Below, one piece after another: positions 1-11,171 of a DNA stretch of 64,000 nt. Location: assembly GCA_010094025.1 (NCBI GenBank), contig ML991804.1, positions 62,001-126,000 of the forward strand, given 5' to 3'. The first letter of the stretch is position 1; each line of letters opens with the position of its first letter. The notes beneath the pieces were generated by a model. That model made no database searches. It had not been told where the DNA came from and saw only the letters and a list, made by a program, of their open reading frames with translations. This DNA is from Viridothelium virens. Its lineage: Eukaryota > Ascomycota > Dothideomycetes > Trypetheliales > Trypetheliaceae. The position numbers were made by a program, and so were the translations under genes.

Positions 1-785
1 CACCCCTCAATTCCCAGTATCTCCAGTGAGTACAGCAAGCCCATTTCGTAAGGGAGAGTCGAAATCGGATTATCGAAGAGAAGCAACTCCCTGAGGTTGC
101 TTAACATTCCTATCTCCGGGGGGATTTCCGTGATCTGGTTGCAGGACAAGTCGAGGTAAGTCAAGTTTCGTAGCTGACCTATTCGTGGTGGAATTTGCGA
201 TATCTTGTTGAAATTGAAATACACCTTATCCAAGAAGGTGTACTCGAAGATGGCGGGAGATATAGCTTTCAAGCCTTGCGCACCAAAGTCTATAGATAAC
301 CATTCTTGCCGGATAACTTCTCGGGCTGTTGGCCTCTGTGCCTCGTCTTTCTCAGCTTCTTTCTTAGACCCATTTGTCACGGTTGCTAGCACTGCGTGTT
401 TGGCATGTGCAGTGTTACGCGCGTGATGATGAGGGGTTCGGGCTTCCAAAGCGGCTTGATAAGCTTGCAGTTGCCACTTCCAGTGCTCGTTGGGTGCATT
501 TGCCAGAGCGCTATGCGCATTATGAGGTGTACCGTTCTGTCCGTGATTATGCTGATATTGGGGTGTGAGGCCGCCGGATAGAGAGTGCTGGTGGTTTTGG
601 AAGTTCGCAGCGTGAACATTATGAGGGCCGTGATCAGGTTGTGGATGATGAGATTGGTGATTTTGATGTTGTTGGTTATGTTGCTGAAATTGTTTTCCTA
701 AGCCCATATGAACGTTGTATCGTGGATGATTGGGTCCGCCATTCATTAAGAAGTTGTGCCCTCCTTGGTGGCCTTGGTTGAACAT
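1..785 (-). CDS. ccr4: CCR4 deadenylase, N-terminal part (partial)
   Basis: N-terminal 261 codons of the catalytic exonuclease of the CCR4-NOT complex, which shortens mRNA poly(A) tails in the cytoplasm. The frame read from 785 begins MFNQGHQGG, runs through a His/Gln/Asn-rich low-complexity stretch, then a charged segment (WKWQLQAYQ, ARNTAHAKHA) and leucine-rich repeats containing IGQLRNLTYLDLS and IGMLSNLRELLLFDN, ending at the window edge in EMGLLYSLEILGIEG. This order and wording match fungal CCR4 proteins; the LRRs normally contact the NOT1/CAF1 module. The nuclease domain lies outside the window. The start is uncertain: an in-frame stop occurs at about 836, and a possible acceptor (gtcag) sits just before the ATG at 785, so a short upstream coding exon is likely, as in other moulds. 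Confidence 0.9.
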   Translation of the reverse strand, partial: MFNQGHQGGHNFLMNGGPNHPRYNVHMGLGKQFQQHNQQHQNHQSHHPQPDHGPHNVHAANFQNHQHSLSGGLTPQYQHNHGQNGTPHNAHSALANAPNEHWKWQLQAYQAALEARTPHHHARNTAHAKHAVLATVTNGSKKEAEKDEAQRPTAREVIRQEWLSIDFGAQGLKAISPAIFEYTFLDKVYFNFNKISQIPPRIGQLRNLTYLDLSCNQITEIPPEIGMLSNLRELLLFDNPISTLPYEMGLLYSLEILGIEG

Positions 786-1995
786 CCTGACCAGATATGA
801 GGCCGGCGCAGGCCGGCCACGAACAGCAGGTCTTCAAATTGTTCCCTCCCTGGATCAATGTCCAACAGATTGCCTCTTCGAGTTTGAATATGCTTTTGAG
901 GTTTCCACGCGCAATAGATATCTGTTTCGAGCTGAGCCGTCGTGAAACGCCTGCACATATTGAGAAAGCTCAGTTCATCCTCAATGGACATGTGAAGTGT
1001 GTAACAGGAGCGGTGTTGTTGTTGTGGCCCAGCGCGGTTTACTGGATGGAGGGAGAAAGGGTTGAAGAGCGAGTGCCGCAGAGTCTATGATTGTCGCACA
1101 GCTTTTGTTGCCCACGAGACAATTCGGTAGGACACAGACTGGAAGTTTGAAGGGAAGAGAAGGACACTCCGAAGTATTTCGGTGACTGGCCAGGAGTGAG
1201 AACCGTCGAATTATCGAAGACGTCGGCTTCGTGGTACGTAGAGACGAGGAGGTGTGGGCTGGCGTTTGCGATGATCACGTGCTCAGAGACAGCTCCCCGG
1301 TCTAACCCAACTGAGCGTACATTGTTGGGGACTGGCGACTAGTTCTTCATACGGAAGGATTTCCTATTACTCGCATTCTGTGGCGGATGATGTACTAGAA
1401 AAAGAATGAAGGCATAATATCTAAGGTGTTCAAGCAAGAGGCGCAAGTAAACAATAACTACGAGGGTGATCATTAAGGTTCTTGAGCTCGGACCTCCTTC
1501 ACACCATCTTCGGGGACAATCGCCTGCTAGGACAGCTTGCCTTGCCATCATATTATGAACCATACTCCCCAAGAATCGAAAGAATCCAAATACAGTACGT
1601 GCCATATTATCTATCAGAATGTCGAATCCAAGGCCCGAGACTTAGTGCATCTCATGACCACAGTAAGTACGCAAGAAACCTGGGAACAAAGGTCCGTTAC
1701 CGGTTCCATATACCTTTAAACCTAGACCTCGGATGGAGCATCCAGTCAAACCTTCAACGCTCACCCGCCCGCCTCGAGTGGAGCATCATTCTGGAGTAAC
1801 ACTTGAAGGGAAAATTGCATCAAGTGTGCTACCCATGGCTGTAGTCATTTGATTAAGTAATCTCTTGGACAAGTCTTGGTCGTCTCACCAGTCTCACCAG
1901 CCTGTAACAGGGGTTAAGACAAGGAAAATCTTGCAGGCTAAGACTCCTACGTTCCTCCTTGGCCAGATCGCAGCAATGCCAATAGAGGCGGAGGC
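786..1995. other. Intergenic region, CCR4 leader and promoter
   Basis: No convincing coding region. It should hold the 5' leader, and perhaps a first short exon, of the leftward CCR4 gene, plus the promoter of the rightward methyltransferase. A CACGTG hexamer lies at 1276-1281. Short open frames on both strands have no recognisable composition or motif. Confidence 0.5.
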
Positions 1996-3147
1996 ATGAA
2001 CACCAAAGGCACCACAATAGCTTCGAGTTCGGATTCTAGCACCATCTCCTACGCCAGGTCACTTGACGCTGCACCGTCGTTCGTCGTGCGCAACGCCCGC
2101 CAGTATCTTCGCGATTCACCCTATCCGCTACCTTGCGATTTGTCCGAGTGGCAGCGTCAAAACCTTTCGACTCGCATTCGCGCTACAGTGCTCGGAAGAC
2201 CTGTTTGCTCGCCCTGGCCGTCGGCTTCGCCACCAAAGAAAGTTCTGGAGTTAGGTTGCGGTACTGGATATTGGAGCTCGTTATGTCATGACTATTTCTT
2301 ATCCCAGGGCGTCTCCGATGTCTGGTTCACTGGACTGGATGTCATTCGAGTTGCGCCGGAGCTGGATAAACTTGGATTGAATTGGCGCTTCATCCAGCAC
2401 GACCTTCGGAGTGTGCCACTACCATTTGAAGATGACGAATTCGATTTTGTAATGATGAAGGATATTAGTCTAGTCCTATTTCAGGGTGGACAATCCCAAC
2501 GCCTCCTGGACGAGTGCGAGAGGATACTGAAGCATGGCGGCTTTCTGGAGATCTGGGAGACGGATTACACGGTCAGAAGTCTTCTGCCACATCCACCATC
2601 ATCCAAAATTGCAGACGAAAGAGACAGCGCTAAGTCGAATGGGGCTTTTCTGATGGGCCCTGGAACGCCATTTGCTAAGGCTCAGAACCCCTATCTTCAG
2701 GACTACAATGCCTGGATACACGAAGCGCTCGATCGGCGGAAGCTCTTGTCTGCACCATGCGCAATTCTTGCTCAGGTTCTATTGCAGGAATCAGAGACAC
2801 TCTCCGACTTTGGGTATCGACGAGTGGCTATTCCACTGGCTGAGATGCGCTGGGAGCATGATGTGACTGAAGACGAGACCTCCAACGAAGGTGATAGTGC
2901 CTCGGAGACATCCCTATACGGAAGACGGGCACTTGATCCTGATCAAATCGCCCTTAGATCTTCCTGTTTATTGACCGTGGTACAGATGATCGAAGCACTG
3001 GAGCCCTTGCTCAGAGACGTCAGTGGGAAGTCTGAGGACGAGTGGCAACGTTGGTGGGCTGGTATGATGTCTAGTCTGTCGGAGCAGAATGGTGCTGCGA
3101 CTGGCGAATGTCTTGAGGCGGGAGCTTGGTGGGCGCGGAAGGTGTAG
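1996..3147 (+). CDS. SAM-dependent methyltransferase, class I
   Basis: Intronless 383-residue protein. Motif I of class I methyltransferases is clear (VLELGCGTGYW, residues about 83-93), followed by an acidic residue in the GLDV segment, PFEDDEFDFVMMKD (motif IV-like) and the post-motif helix ending in LKHGGFLEIWE. These form the SAM-binding Rossmann fold in the middle third. The N-terminus (QYLRDSPYPLPCDLSEWQRQ) and the C-terminal half are typical of uncharacterised fungal methyltransferases whose substrate is unknown. There is no signal peptide or membrane segment. A region near residues 290-310 is rich in acidic residues and serine. I cannot assign a substrate; the neighbours do not suggest a biosynthetic cluster. 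Confidence 0.85.
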   Translation: MNTKGTTIASSSDSSTISYARSLDAAPSFVVRNARQYLRDSPYPLPCDLSEWQRQNLSTRIRATVLGRPVCSPWPSASPPKKVLELGCGTGYWSSLCHDYFLSQGVSDVWFTGLDVIRVAPELDKLGLNWRFIQHDLRSVPLPFEDDEFDFVMMKDISLVLFQGGQSQRLLDECERILKHGGFLEIWETDYTVRSLLPHPPSSKIADERDSAKSNGAFLMGPGTPFAKAQNPYLQDYNAWIHEALDRRKLLSAPCAILAQVLLQESETLSDFGYRRVAIPLAEMRWEHDVTEDETSNEGDSASETSLYGRRALDPDQIALRSSCLLTVVQMIEALEPLLRDVSGKSEDEWQRWWAGMMSSLSEQNGAATGECLEAGAWWARKV

Positions 3148-3846
3148 ACCTCGGGACTGATAGACTAGAAATCTACGTCATGTCTGTCCATATCGTTGCT
3201 TTAACGTTCGATATCGTTTCAAGTAGTATCTAGTGCTGTTAGTATGATACCCTGCTTGAATTGATCAAGCTACCCACAATGCTTCGATTTCTGGAAGAAT
3301 CGCATTCTATAAGCTTCAATTTCGGCTGACCGTTGCAAGACATACCCTTCTTAACGTATTGCGCTCTGCCAATAGCCTCCTTGATCTTGTCTTCATGTCT
3401 AAGGCCAGCTTGACTGGCAAAGGCTTTGTGCAATCGCGGACGGAAGTAATCATATCCCAATGGATATTCACGCCCGAGGTACAAGAGTTCTGGGTTCAGA
3501 GAGCTTCAGCATAAGCTAACAGTATCTGCGAGTCCAGGTAGAGCTCGGACAACCTTTGTAGATTCGAATCACGTCATGACGTAACGTTGAGGATGCAGCA
3601 GTCATTTTGCAGTTGTGTTGGTGCTGGATAAGACTGGATGTAATTTAGGCCATCTCAGGGAAAATCAATCCTTACAAGACGGGTTTCTGCGTCGGATCAG
3701 TAACGGTGTGGGGTGCAGGACTCCGTATCTTAGTGACGTGACGTCGATCGGCTCCGTTATCGTAGTTTTGTAGATTTCCCGAGGGTTCCCCGATGATAAA
3801 TTAGTCCATTTTCGATCTTTCATTCTGGAGAGGCCCAATTGATACT
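3148..3846. other. Intergenic region
   Basis: 3' end of the methyltransferase and promoter of the thioesterase-like gene. A doubled CRE/ATF-like element (tgacgtgacgtc) lies near 3734-3745. No coding frame that I can support. Confidence 0.4.
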
Positions 3847-4958
3847 ATGAAACATCGAGCATGGAATCTAAGACCCACGATCGGACCATCGCGACATAGC
3901 TTGTTCTCCAAACACTTTACGACAAAGTCGTCTTGTGAATCGACAAATCCACGCTGGCTCCCCGACCTACACACCCGGATAGGACGATGCATACAGTTCG
4001 GGCTCGGGAATCGACAAGTCCAGCAAGCTGGCAAAATTCTGGGGGAATTGAATCATAATTGGAGAGAGTTCATAGCTGGTAGTCAAGGATTCCTCACAGA
4101 TAAGAACCACAGAGGGCTTTACAGGCAAGAGGTCGTCTGGGGTGAGATGGTAAGCCCGGTCACACATCTACGATCGAAGAATTACAAATGTGATTTCTTG
4201 CGCTAATATCTCTGTCGCACTCTGTAGGATAGCATGGTAAGAAGCCCCGGTCGTCCCCCGACATTGTCTTCCGATTGGCTAAGAATTTACTGAAGGGTAT
4301 GCCTCACAAACCTTCACAGAATCCAACATCGTAAGCTTGGAGAACTGAAATATCACTCTAGGGCACGTGAACAACGTTACCTACAATCGTTTCGCAGAAT
4401 CTGCGCGCATCAACTGGGCCCAGAAATACGCAACTCGAATCGACCCAGCCCATCGAAAGGAGTGGAGTGAGCTGTGGACTCCGCAAGGAGATGGGTTGAT
4501 ATTGCGGAGTATTAGGACCGACTTCAAATTCGTATGCACCACTGAAGGGTCCCATTCTTGTTGCTCAAGCTATGGCAAGATCTACTAACACAGCCTGTTG
4601 GCAGCCAATGAAATGGCCCGACCGTGTCAGTGTCTATCACAAACTGCGCGAGCTTCCATCGGAGTCGACAGACTCGTTCATCTTGGACGTCATCATCCTG
4701 TCGGAGCTTCATCGGCGAGTAGCAGCGAGGTGCACGGAAGACATAGTTGTGTACGACTATCGGAATGCGAAAAAGGTACCGCTGCGACCATTCATGGTAG
4801 AAAGCTTTCAAGACACATTCAGGCTGCAAGAGCAGGCGAAGCACGAATATAGCGCCGCGATGGCGAGGTTGATGGACCAGGTTAGGGAGCTTGAGAAAGA
4901 CAGTTGGGATAGAGCGGATGCGAAGGAGGATTTTGGCAGCAGCGGTCAGGCGGCTTGA
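3847..4958 (+). CDS. Hotdog-fold thioesterase-like protein, spliced
   Basis: Four segments: 3847-4149, a micro-exon near 4228-4236, 4362-4531 and 4605-4958. Segment 1 ends in the family signature EVVWGEM, segment 3 starts GHVNNVTYNRFAESARINW (the 4HBT motif D-x-x-x-H-V-N-N) and runs to IRTDFKF, and segment 4 continues PMKWPDRVSVYHKL through RRVAARCTEDIVVYDY. Introns have good sites, including a CTAAC branch site before 4605. Members act on acyl-CoA or similar thioesters; many fungal ones are predicted mitochondrial, and the N-terminus here is basic and rich in hydroxylated residues. Oddity: the nine-base micro-exon gatagcatg supplies the expected D-S-M but leaves the reading frame one base short. 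An alternative four-base exon (4233-4236) restores frame but drops two conserved residues. The join is therefore unresolved. Confidence 0.8.
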
Positions 4959-6099
4959 GCATGGTTTCGGTGGAGTCATTGGTTCGATGAAGTAACTCTT
5001 ACCGTAGTGATTGGAGCAGCGAGGAGAAGCTAGGACCTAGCACTAACCGTCAATGAAAGCCGAAAACGTTGAATGACGGCGATAAGGTGCGATATTTGCA
5101 TGGTTGTGCGCAAGTAATGGCCAGGGCTTCCTAGGCTTCGAATACTTTGGTGCTATGATCGGGTTCTCAGTGGGGTTTATTCGTCAAACCAACCACTGAG
5201 AAAAGCTGTCGCCGGTAGAGTCACGCGCAACGAACAAGCTTAAATGCCCGTGAAATATTTTGCGCCAGCAAACCATTGATGCGCTTGCCAGGATCCTCCC
5301 GTCGCAATCACCCGGCGCCAGCGCTGGCAAGATAAGCCTAGTTAATAGTTGGCTCTGATGACGGGACCTGGTGGGAGGCCCGGGAGGGAAACAAGTGCTG
5401 GTGCAGGCAAACCTTCTGAGATGGAATGATTTAGCACGAGATAGCGCCGGTCATGGATGCAGCTGCAGAGGCGCTCTCCGACGCCTCCCGCTCGCCGCCG
5501 GTCGTGCATTGCAGCGAGCTCACTAAACGGGTGAGAAGAGTAATAGCGAGGAGGATTGGCCTCTGCTGGATCTGGAAAGCTGGAGGAGCGTCTGGCTACT
5601 GGCGCTCCGAGGTGGGCATTTGGTGGCGCCGATCTTCCAGCTGGCCGAGGTCGGCCGTGCGAGAGGGTCGGAAACGTGTGACTAGACGGTGTAGCAGTGG
5701 GCACTGGGTAACTAATCTAATGTACGGAGTAATGGGACGCATGGAGTAGGCTGGCACTTGACCAGGTACGCCAGGCTCGGGGAAACTAAGGTGATGAGGT
5801 CCCCAGACGCTGAACAGTCTTTTCGCCGTGGCCGTGCTGACTGGGCATAGTGGCATAGTGGGATAAAAATGATGTGGACAAAATGGATATGAGGCTTAAT
5901 CAGCGCACAGATCTGCTTGGCTGAGCTGCCTCCTTTGACACTTCCGACTACCAAGTTCACCACACTACCGTCCCGAAGAAATCTTCGGATTTCCCGTCAT
6001 TCCTCACAGACATCTTGACACCGTTCCTCCGCTTGGCTCGTCCCGTCTCTGGCGAGTCTGCGAGAGGGAGCGGTCTACTTTGTGCTTTAGCCAACGTTC
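4959..6099. other. Intergenic region upstream of acrB
   Basis: About 1.1 kb. The last 100-150 bases are probably the acrB 5' leader. Open frames at 5342-5749 on both strands overlap one another in GC-rich sequence, and neither has recognisable features. Nothing else seen. Confidence 0.4.
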
Positions 6100-8944
6100 A
6101 TGCCCAAGACTCGAGGCAAAGGCACCCAGAACAGGCATGAGAACGGACTTGCAGCTCCTGGCAAGCGGATTGGAAAGCAAAAGTCAAACGGAAACTTGCG
6201 CCATCAACCGAATGGCGACTCCTCTCCCACCTCGTCTCCGCCGCCTTCCTCTCCAGCTGTGACAGAACCGCCAACATTGCCGCAGACCAGCGACGCTTCC
6301 GATGGGACTGCGTCGGCAGGCACCATGGACTCCGCGACGAAGGCTCCGGATGTCGATGGACCCTCGAGCCTGCCCGACTTCTCAATCCTCTCGGGAGCGG
6401 ACGCTCAAGCTTTCGAGACAGGCTTGCTGGGGGACGCTGTCCACGGCCATGGCCGGATGGATGAGTCAGGTGGAAAGATTCTGATGGCGAGCATGGGTGA
6501 CTCTTTGATGCTAGCTGCGACCATACTCAAATCCTGTCCGCTCCGAGATGTGATTGCTATCCTAATCATCCTCTTACAACTTCCGCCGACATTTCTCACC
6601 ATTGTCAATGCTCTCTATACTCTACTTACATTCGTTCCTCCGACTCCGGGCGTTCTTCCCACTCTCCATGAGATCTTTCTTGGAGGCACTGGGGCCCCTT
6701 CTCTCGGTGTTATCATACTTATGGATGCTCTCATCTTCATGCTTTGGCTCGTGCTCTTCGAGTGGCTGCAGGATTACATCTTGGATCTATCTTCAGCTGT
6801 AATCGCAGTATCTTTAGGCGGGGCAGCTGCTGGAAAGAATGGCACAACGAACGCGTTCCTGGTCTGTGCTGCCATAGTCCTGACCTCTCATTTGAACCGA
6901 CAGAAACAAGTCCGCTATTATGGCCACCACCTCATTTGGACAACGTTGTCAAAAGTTAGTTCAGGGCGAATAAAAAGTCCGTTACAAGCGAATGCCGGTC
7001 AAGATATGGTGTGGTCACCGCGTAGTTGGATGAATAAGGGCTTTGCGATACACATCTTCAGTCAAGGAGTTTTGAGATGGATTCGACGGTCTTTATCATC
7101 TCTTGCATCACGAGACTCGTCTGCTAAACTCCCACCCAACAGCTTTAGAGATCCCGAAGCTGGCCTTTCTCCACGATCCCCGAGAAGCAACTCAATCGGC
7201 GCCGATTCGAATCCGGAAACCTCCAGCAGTGCTAGTTCCGACGGTCGACCTCCTGGACAGCCTCCAGCATCTGCAACCGCGAAAGAGAAAGATTTACATT
7301 TGAAGAAGAAAAGAAAGCATGCAAATGTCGTTCGACGATTACAACCTTTTTGGGCCGCGTTGGCGAGCACAAAAGTCACTGTTATGAAGGAAATGGAGCA
7401 AGCACAACCATCACCAGATGCGATAGAAGCAGACGCTACAGACGTCAATCACCTCGGTAATGCAAATTCCAGGGAACCTTGCCGGATATGGATTTCGGAA
7501 CTCTTACCAACCGAAATACGGTTCCAAGGCTCGGCAGTCAGAAGGACATCTCAACATAGCTCTAATACTTCACAACTCAGCGAAGATGGCAATACGAATA
7601 CAGACATAATAAAGCCGTTCTATGTGAGACTCAATGGGGCGGATTGGACCTCAACTCGGATCTATCCGATTCACGCTTCAGCCGATTCCTCCAGCGAGAC
7701 CGCCGATTCCTGGGCTGGCGAAATTTTTGGATTGACGCCGCTTTCAAGTTATTACTGTGAATTTATTCGCTGCTCGGACAATTTCGTAATCTCTGCGACC
7801 AGAATTACATCCCCACCAGCGCCCACAGCAGAGCAAGGTATGCATTTCTCGAACCGGTTTGTAAGACCCTCTAATGCTTCAAGCAGCGTCAGCACCATCG
7901 TCAGCCCAGCAGTCGTTTCGTCCATCTTCGCCGACAACAACCCTCAACAATTCCATTGTAGCTACTGATTCAACCCTTCTTGAACTCCGCAACAAGCTGA
8001 AGAAAATCCGCAAAGAGCACAAATCTTCCCTCACTTCGCTTCGCAAAGAACTAGACAGCCTCAATACGCGCTCGGAATCCGCGGGCAATAACGATGACCG
8101 CCAGCGCCAGCGAATTATACAGATGAAACACAAAATTCAGCATGCTGCAGATGCTTCTGCCGAAATGGCAGAGCAAGTCGATTCTCTCGCTGCAGTTCCG
8201 GAGGACGAGTTACGAAATTACGATGCGAAGAAAAGCCAATGGGGGGAGAGCCAAGCAAAACACAGGAGTGTTCGAGAAAGTCTTACCGAAGCTAACCGAA
8301 AAGCCGGCCAAGAGCAATCTCGACTTACCAACGACATCCTTTCTGTGACTCAAAAGCGAGACCGGCTGAAGGCCCGACTGGAGAAATTGAGCGAGCAGTG
8401 CGAGCGTCTCAACGCCGCCAGTAGCGACGGACAAAGCGCGCAAGCTCAGAAGAGCTCGGTTCGGACCCGCACAAACTTCGGGCGGGACCTAAAAGAAGGC
8501 CAGATAATATCTCAGATCGACATCCTGGACCGTGAGCGCGATCAAATCCTTCAGAGGCATACCGCTGTGCAGCAAAAGGTTCACTTGCTCCAGTCAATCT
8601 TCAGTGATCCTCGTACCTCGACGCCCACCACACCTGAAGGTGTCATCCCGAACAGTCGTAGCTTTGTCCCTGCCCATACCCCGACCTTTCCGATTGGAAC
8701 CTCCCCAGCGATGATGAACAGCACTCCCGGTGCTGTCTACCGCGAGGGCCGCGAGGCACGGGGCAGGTCGAGCTCGATGCTCAGCGACATCAGCGGGCTG
8801 ACGGATCATCAGGATGCAGAGGGGTATGAGGAGAATACAGTTGGCGCTTCTGGTATCGATGCTATTAGTCCTAGGTCACAACCGGGTTCTGTTGCGAGTG
8901 GGTATGCAAAGGCGCTGAGTCCTCCTGGGATTGCACCTCCGTAA
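6100..8944 (+). CDS. acrB: AcrB-like ubiquitination-network membrane protein
   Basis: Two exons, 6100-7837 and 7887-8944, joined in phase (931 residues); the intron has gtatgc, a CTAAT branch and an aag-cag end. The protein has a Ser/Pro-rich N-terminus (residues 1-100), three hydrophobic segments (about 150-181, 201-222 and 231-262), a basic and Ser-rich linker, and a long coiled coil (about 605-790, LLELRNKLKKIRKEHKSSL onward), ending in a Ser/Pro-rich tail. This layout is that of Aspergillus AcrB, a membrane protein linked genetically to acriflavine resistance and to the CreB/CreC/CreD ubiquitination network. The biochemical role is not established. The second exon also opens with an ATG at 7874 inside the intron, which could mislead gene callers into making two genes. 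Confidence 0.85.
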
Positions 8945-10112
8945 TTGTCACCAATAACGTAGCTGGGTAGTCAGGCTTCAATCACATTCATTGCTTTCTG
9001 ATGATATAAACATTCCTCATGCATTTCATGTTGATCTCCACATCCGTTATGACTCGTGTACCGCGTATCGTTGATATATCGTCCATGCGCAAGTCAACCC
9101 ATTTCTTCGACGTTGAAGAGCGTAAGGCTGGTGAGTATCAGGTGTATAACACCCGAAGTTTCCCGTACTGCCAATTCACCACCTCCTATCTTTTACAGGT
9201 ACACACACAGCAGGCCCCTGTGTCTAGTGTCTGCGACATCTTCACTTGTAGAGATCTGAACGAGATCCATAAATTTCCTGAAGGCGACGCAATGACCAAA
9301 AACCATCCCACGATGAATCCACATCGGATGGGTCATTTAAACGCCTGAGCAAGCAACATGTCAACCAGTGGGTTGTACACATTATGCTCACCGTAGACAT
9401 CTATCATGGCAACTCTTCGCGCTTTGGGCAGCGCATTGGGTAGGGGTCCAATACTCCCACTTCTAACTCCCGCTCAATTCACTAAGGAACCCGGATAAAA
9501 GTGCTTGATGCACGCAACATGTTAGCGCAGAATCCCTCGTATCGTCTTGGGACTCAGACGATGCCGATGTCACGTTTTCTACCAACATTGGCTGATGCTA
9601 GATCATGAACCTTTCGGATCAGAATCGGTATTCTACAGCTTTTTGTGGACCGGGGGAGATACAGCGTACACAAATGAGAGGTGAAGATAAATCAAAGATG
9701 ATAGGCGGTTTGAGATCCACGCGACCTCTTCAAGATTGATCCGCTTGTCGATAAATCTGGGGTTTCTAGACTACAGTCCTTTTAAGAGTCAGTGGTGATC
9801 AGACAAAGATCTCCTTTATTGTGCATAGAGATCTGCCCCTCTATGATGATTGTATCCAGAAAGGGAACAAAACATGAGCACGTATAGAGAGGTCTAGAGA
9901 AATTCCTCCAATCACCTTCGTTTCTTCAGGCGCCATCTATGACGGTTTTGCCGGAATGTTCACCCTTGTGCTGATTAGGCTATATTGCAGAAAGCTTAGC
10001 GTAGCGACACTTCAGAGTTGACTGAAGATATATTTGAAGGAATGATTGCAGGAAAATGGCACCAAGGAATTGGGAGTCTCAGTTTGCTCTATCATTTCGC
10101 GATCAGGTAACG
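8945..10112. other. Intergenic region upstream of the GH62 gene
   Basis: No gene recognised. An in-frame ATG at 10056 lies upstream of the chosen GH62 start and would add 19 residues that spoil the signal peptide. An AT-rich element (gatatatttg, near 10026) could be the GH62 TATA box. Confidence 0.4.
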
Positions 10113-11171
10113 ATGCTGTCGCTCGTTACACTTGCCCTTGCGGTCTGCGCGGCAACTATTAGCGCGGCCCCGCTTCGGGATTCCCTAGACAAAGATGATG
10201 TTTCGGTTCCATCCGCCGCGGATGCTCTGCCTACTGGTTTCACATGGAGCTCGAGTGCTGCTTTAGTTGGCCCTAAGAATGACAGTGAAGAGCTCGCTGC
10301 AATCAAAGATCCGTCGATTGTCGAGATCAATGGCACTTACCATGTGTTCGCTAGCACAGCCAAAGAATCAGGCTACGGTCTTGTTTATTTCAACTTCACC
10401 GACTTCAGCCAAGCGAATAATGCCAAATTCAACTACCTTGATCAGACTGCGATAGGATCGGGATATCGCGCTGCTCCGGAAATTTTCTACTTCGAACCGC
10501 AGAGCATCTGGTATCTTATCTTCCAAAATGGCAATGCCGCCTACTCCACCAACCAGAACATCGGCGACCCTGCTGGTTGGAGCGCTCCCACGAACTTCTA
10601 TAACGGCACCCCTAGTATTATTACCCAGAATATCGGCAGCGGCTATTGGGTCGATATGTGGGTGATCTGCGACTCTTCCAGTTGCTATCTCTTCTCGTCC
10701 GATGACAACGGCCATCTCTACCGCTCGCAGACTCCGCTTAGTAGCTTCCCTAACGGGATGACCGACCCTGTCATTGCCCTTGCAGACTCTCAATATGCCC
10801 TGTACGAGGCATCGAATGTCTATAACGTTGGAAATGGCCAGTATCTCCTCATCGTCGAGGCTATCGGCAGTGATGGGAACCGCTATTTCCGCAGCTGGAC
10901 CTCGAACAGTCCCTCTGGTACGTGGACTGGTCTTGCGGACACCGAGGCCAATCCTTTCGCGCGTTCCAACAATGTCGCTTTCAATGGAACTGCGTGGACC
11001 AAGAGCATCAGCCATGGAGAAGTCGTGCGAACAAGTACCGATCAGACGCTGACCATCAGCCCGTGCAATCTCCGCTATTTCTACCAGGGCTTGAGTCCGA
11101 ACGCAACTGGTGATTACAATGCGTTGCCTTGGAGACTCGGCCTCCTAACTCAGACAAACTCGAATTGCTGA
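10113..11171 (+). CDS. Secreted GH62 alpha-L-arabinofuranosidase
   Basis: Intronless, 352 residues from the ATG at 10113, which begins a good signal peptide (MLSLVTLALAVCAATISAA). The body is a GH62 five-bladed propeller: FTWSSSAALVGPK, then AIKDPSIVEINGTYHVFAST (Asp of KDPS is the expected catalytic base), GSGYRAAPEIFYF, WVDMWVICDSSSCYLF with DDNGHLYRS, YALYEASNVY (Glu as catalytic acid), and ISHGEVVR near the end. GH62 enzymes remove arabinose side chains from arabinoxylan outside the cell. There is no cellulose-binding module; the mature protein is essentially the catalytic domain, with several NxS/T sites. It is flanked by long non-coding regions, and I see no other plant-cell-wall enzyme next to it. 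Confidence 0.93.
   Translation: MLSLVTLALAVCAATISAAPLRDSLDKDDVSVPSAADALPTGFTWSSSAALVGPKNDSEELAAIKDPSIVEINGTYHVFASTAKESGYGLVYFNFTDFSQANNAKFNYLDQTAIGSGYRAAPEIFYFEPQSIWYLIFQNGNAAYSTNQNIGDPAGWSAPTNFYNGTPSIITQNIGSGYWVDMWVICDSSSCYLFSSDDNGHLYRSQTPLSSFPNGMTDPVIALADSQYALYEASNVYNVGNGQYLLIVEAIGSDGNRYFRSWTSNSPSGTWTGLADTEANPFARSNNVAFNGTAWTKSISHGEVVRTSTDQTLTISPCNLRYFYQGLSPNATGDYNALPWRLGLLTQTNSNC

Noticed and set aside
10368-11015. 215-codon frame antisense to the GH62 gene
   Set aside because: Wholly inside the opposite strand of a certain gene, with Arg/Ile/Val-rich random composition.
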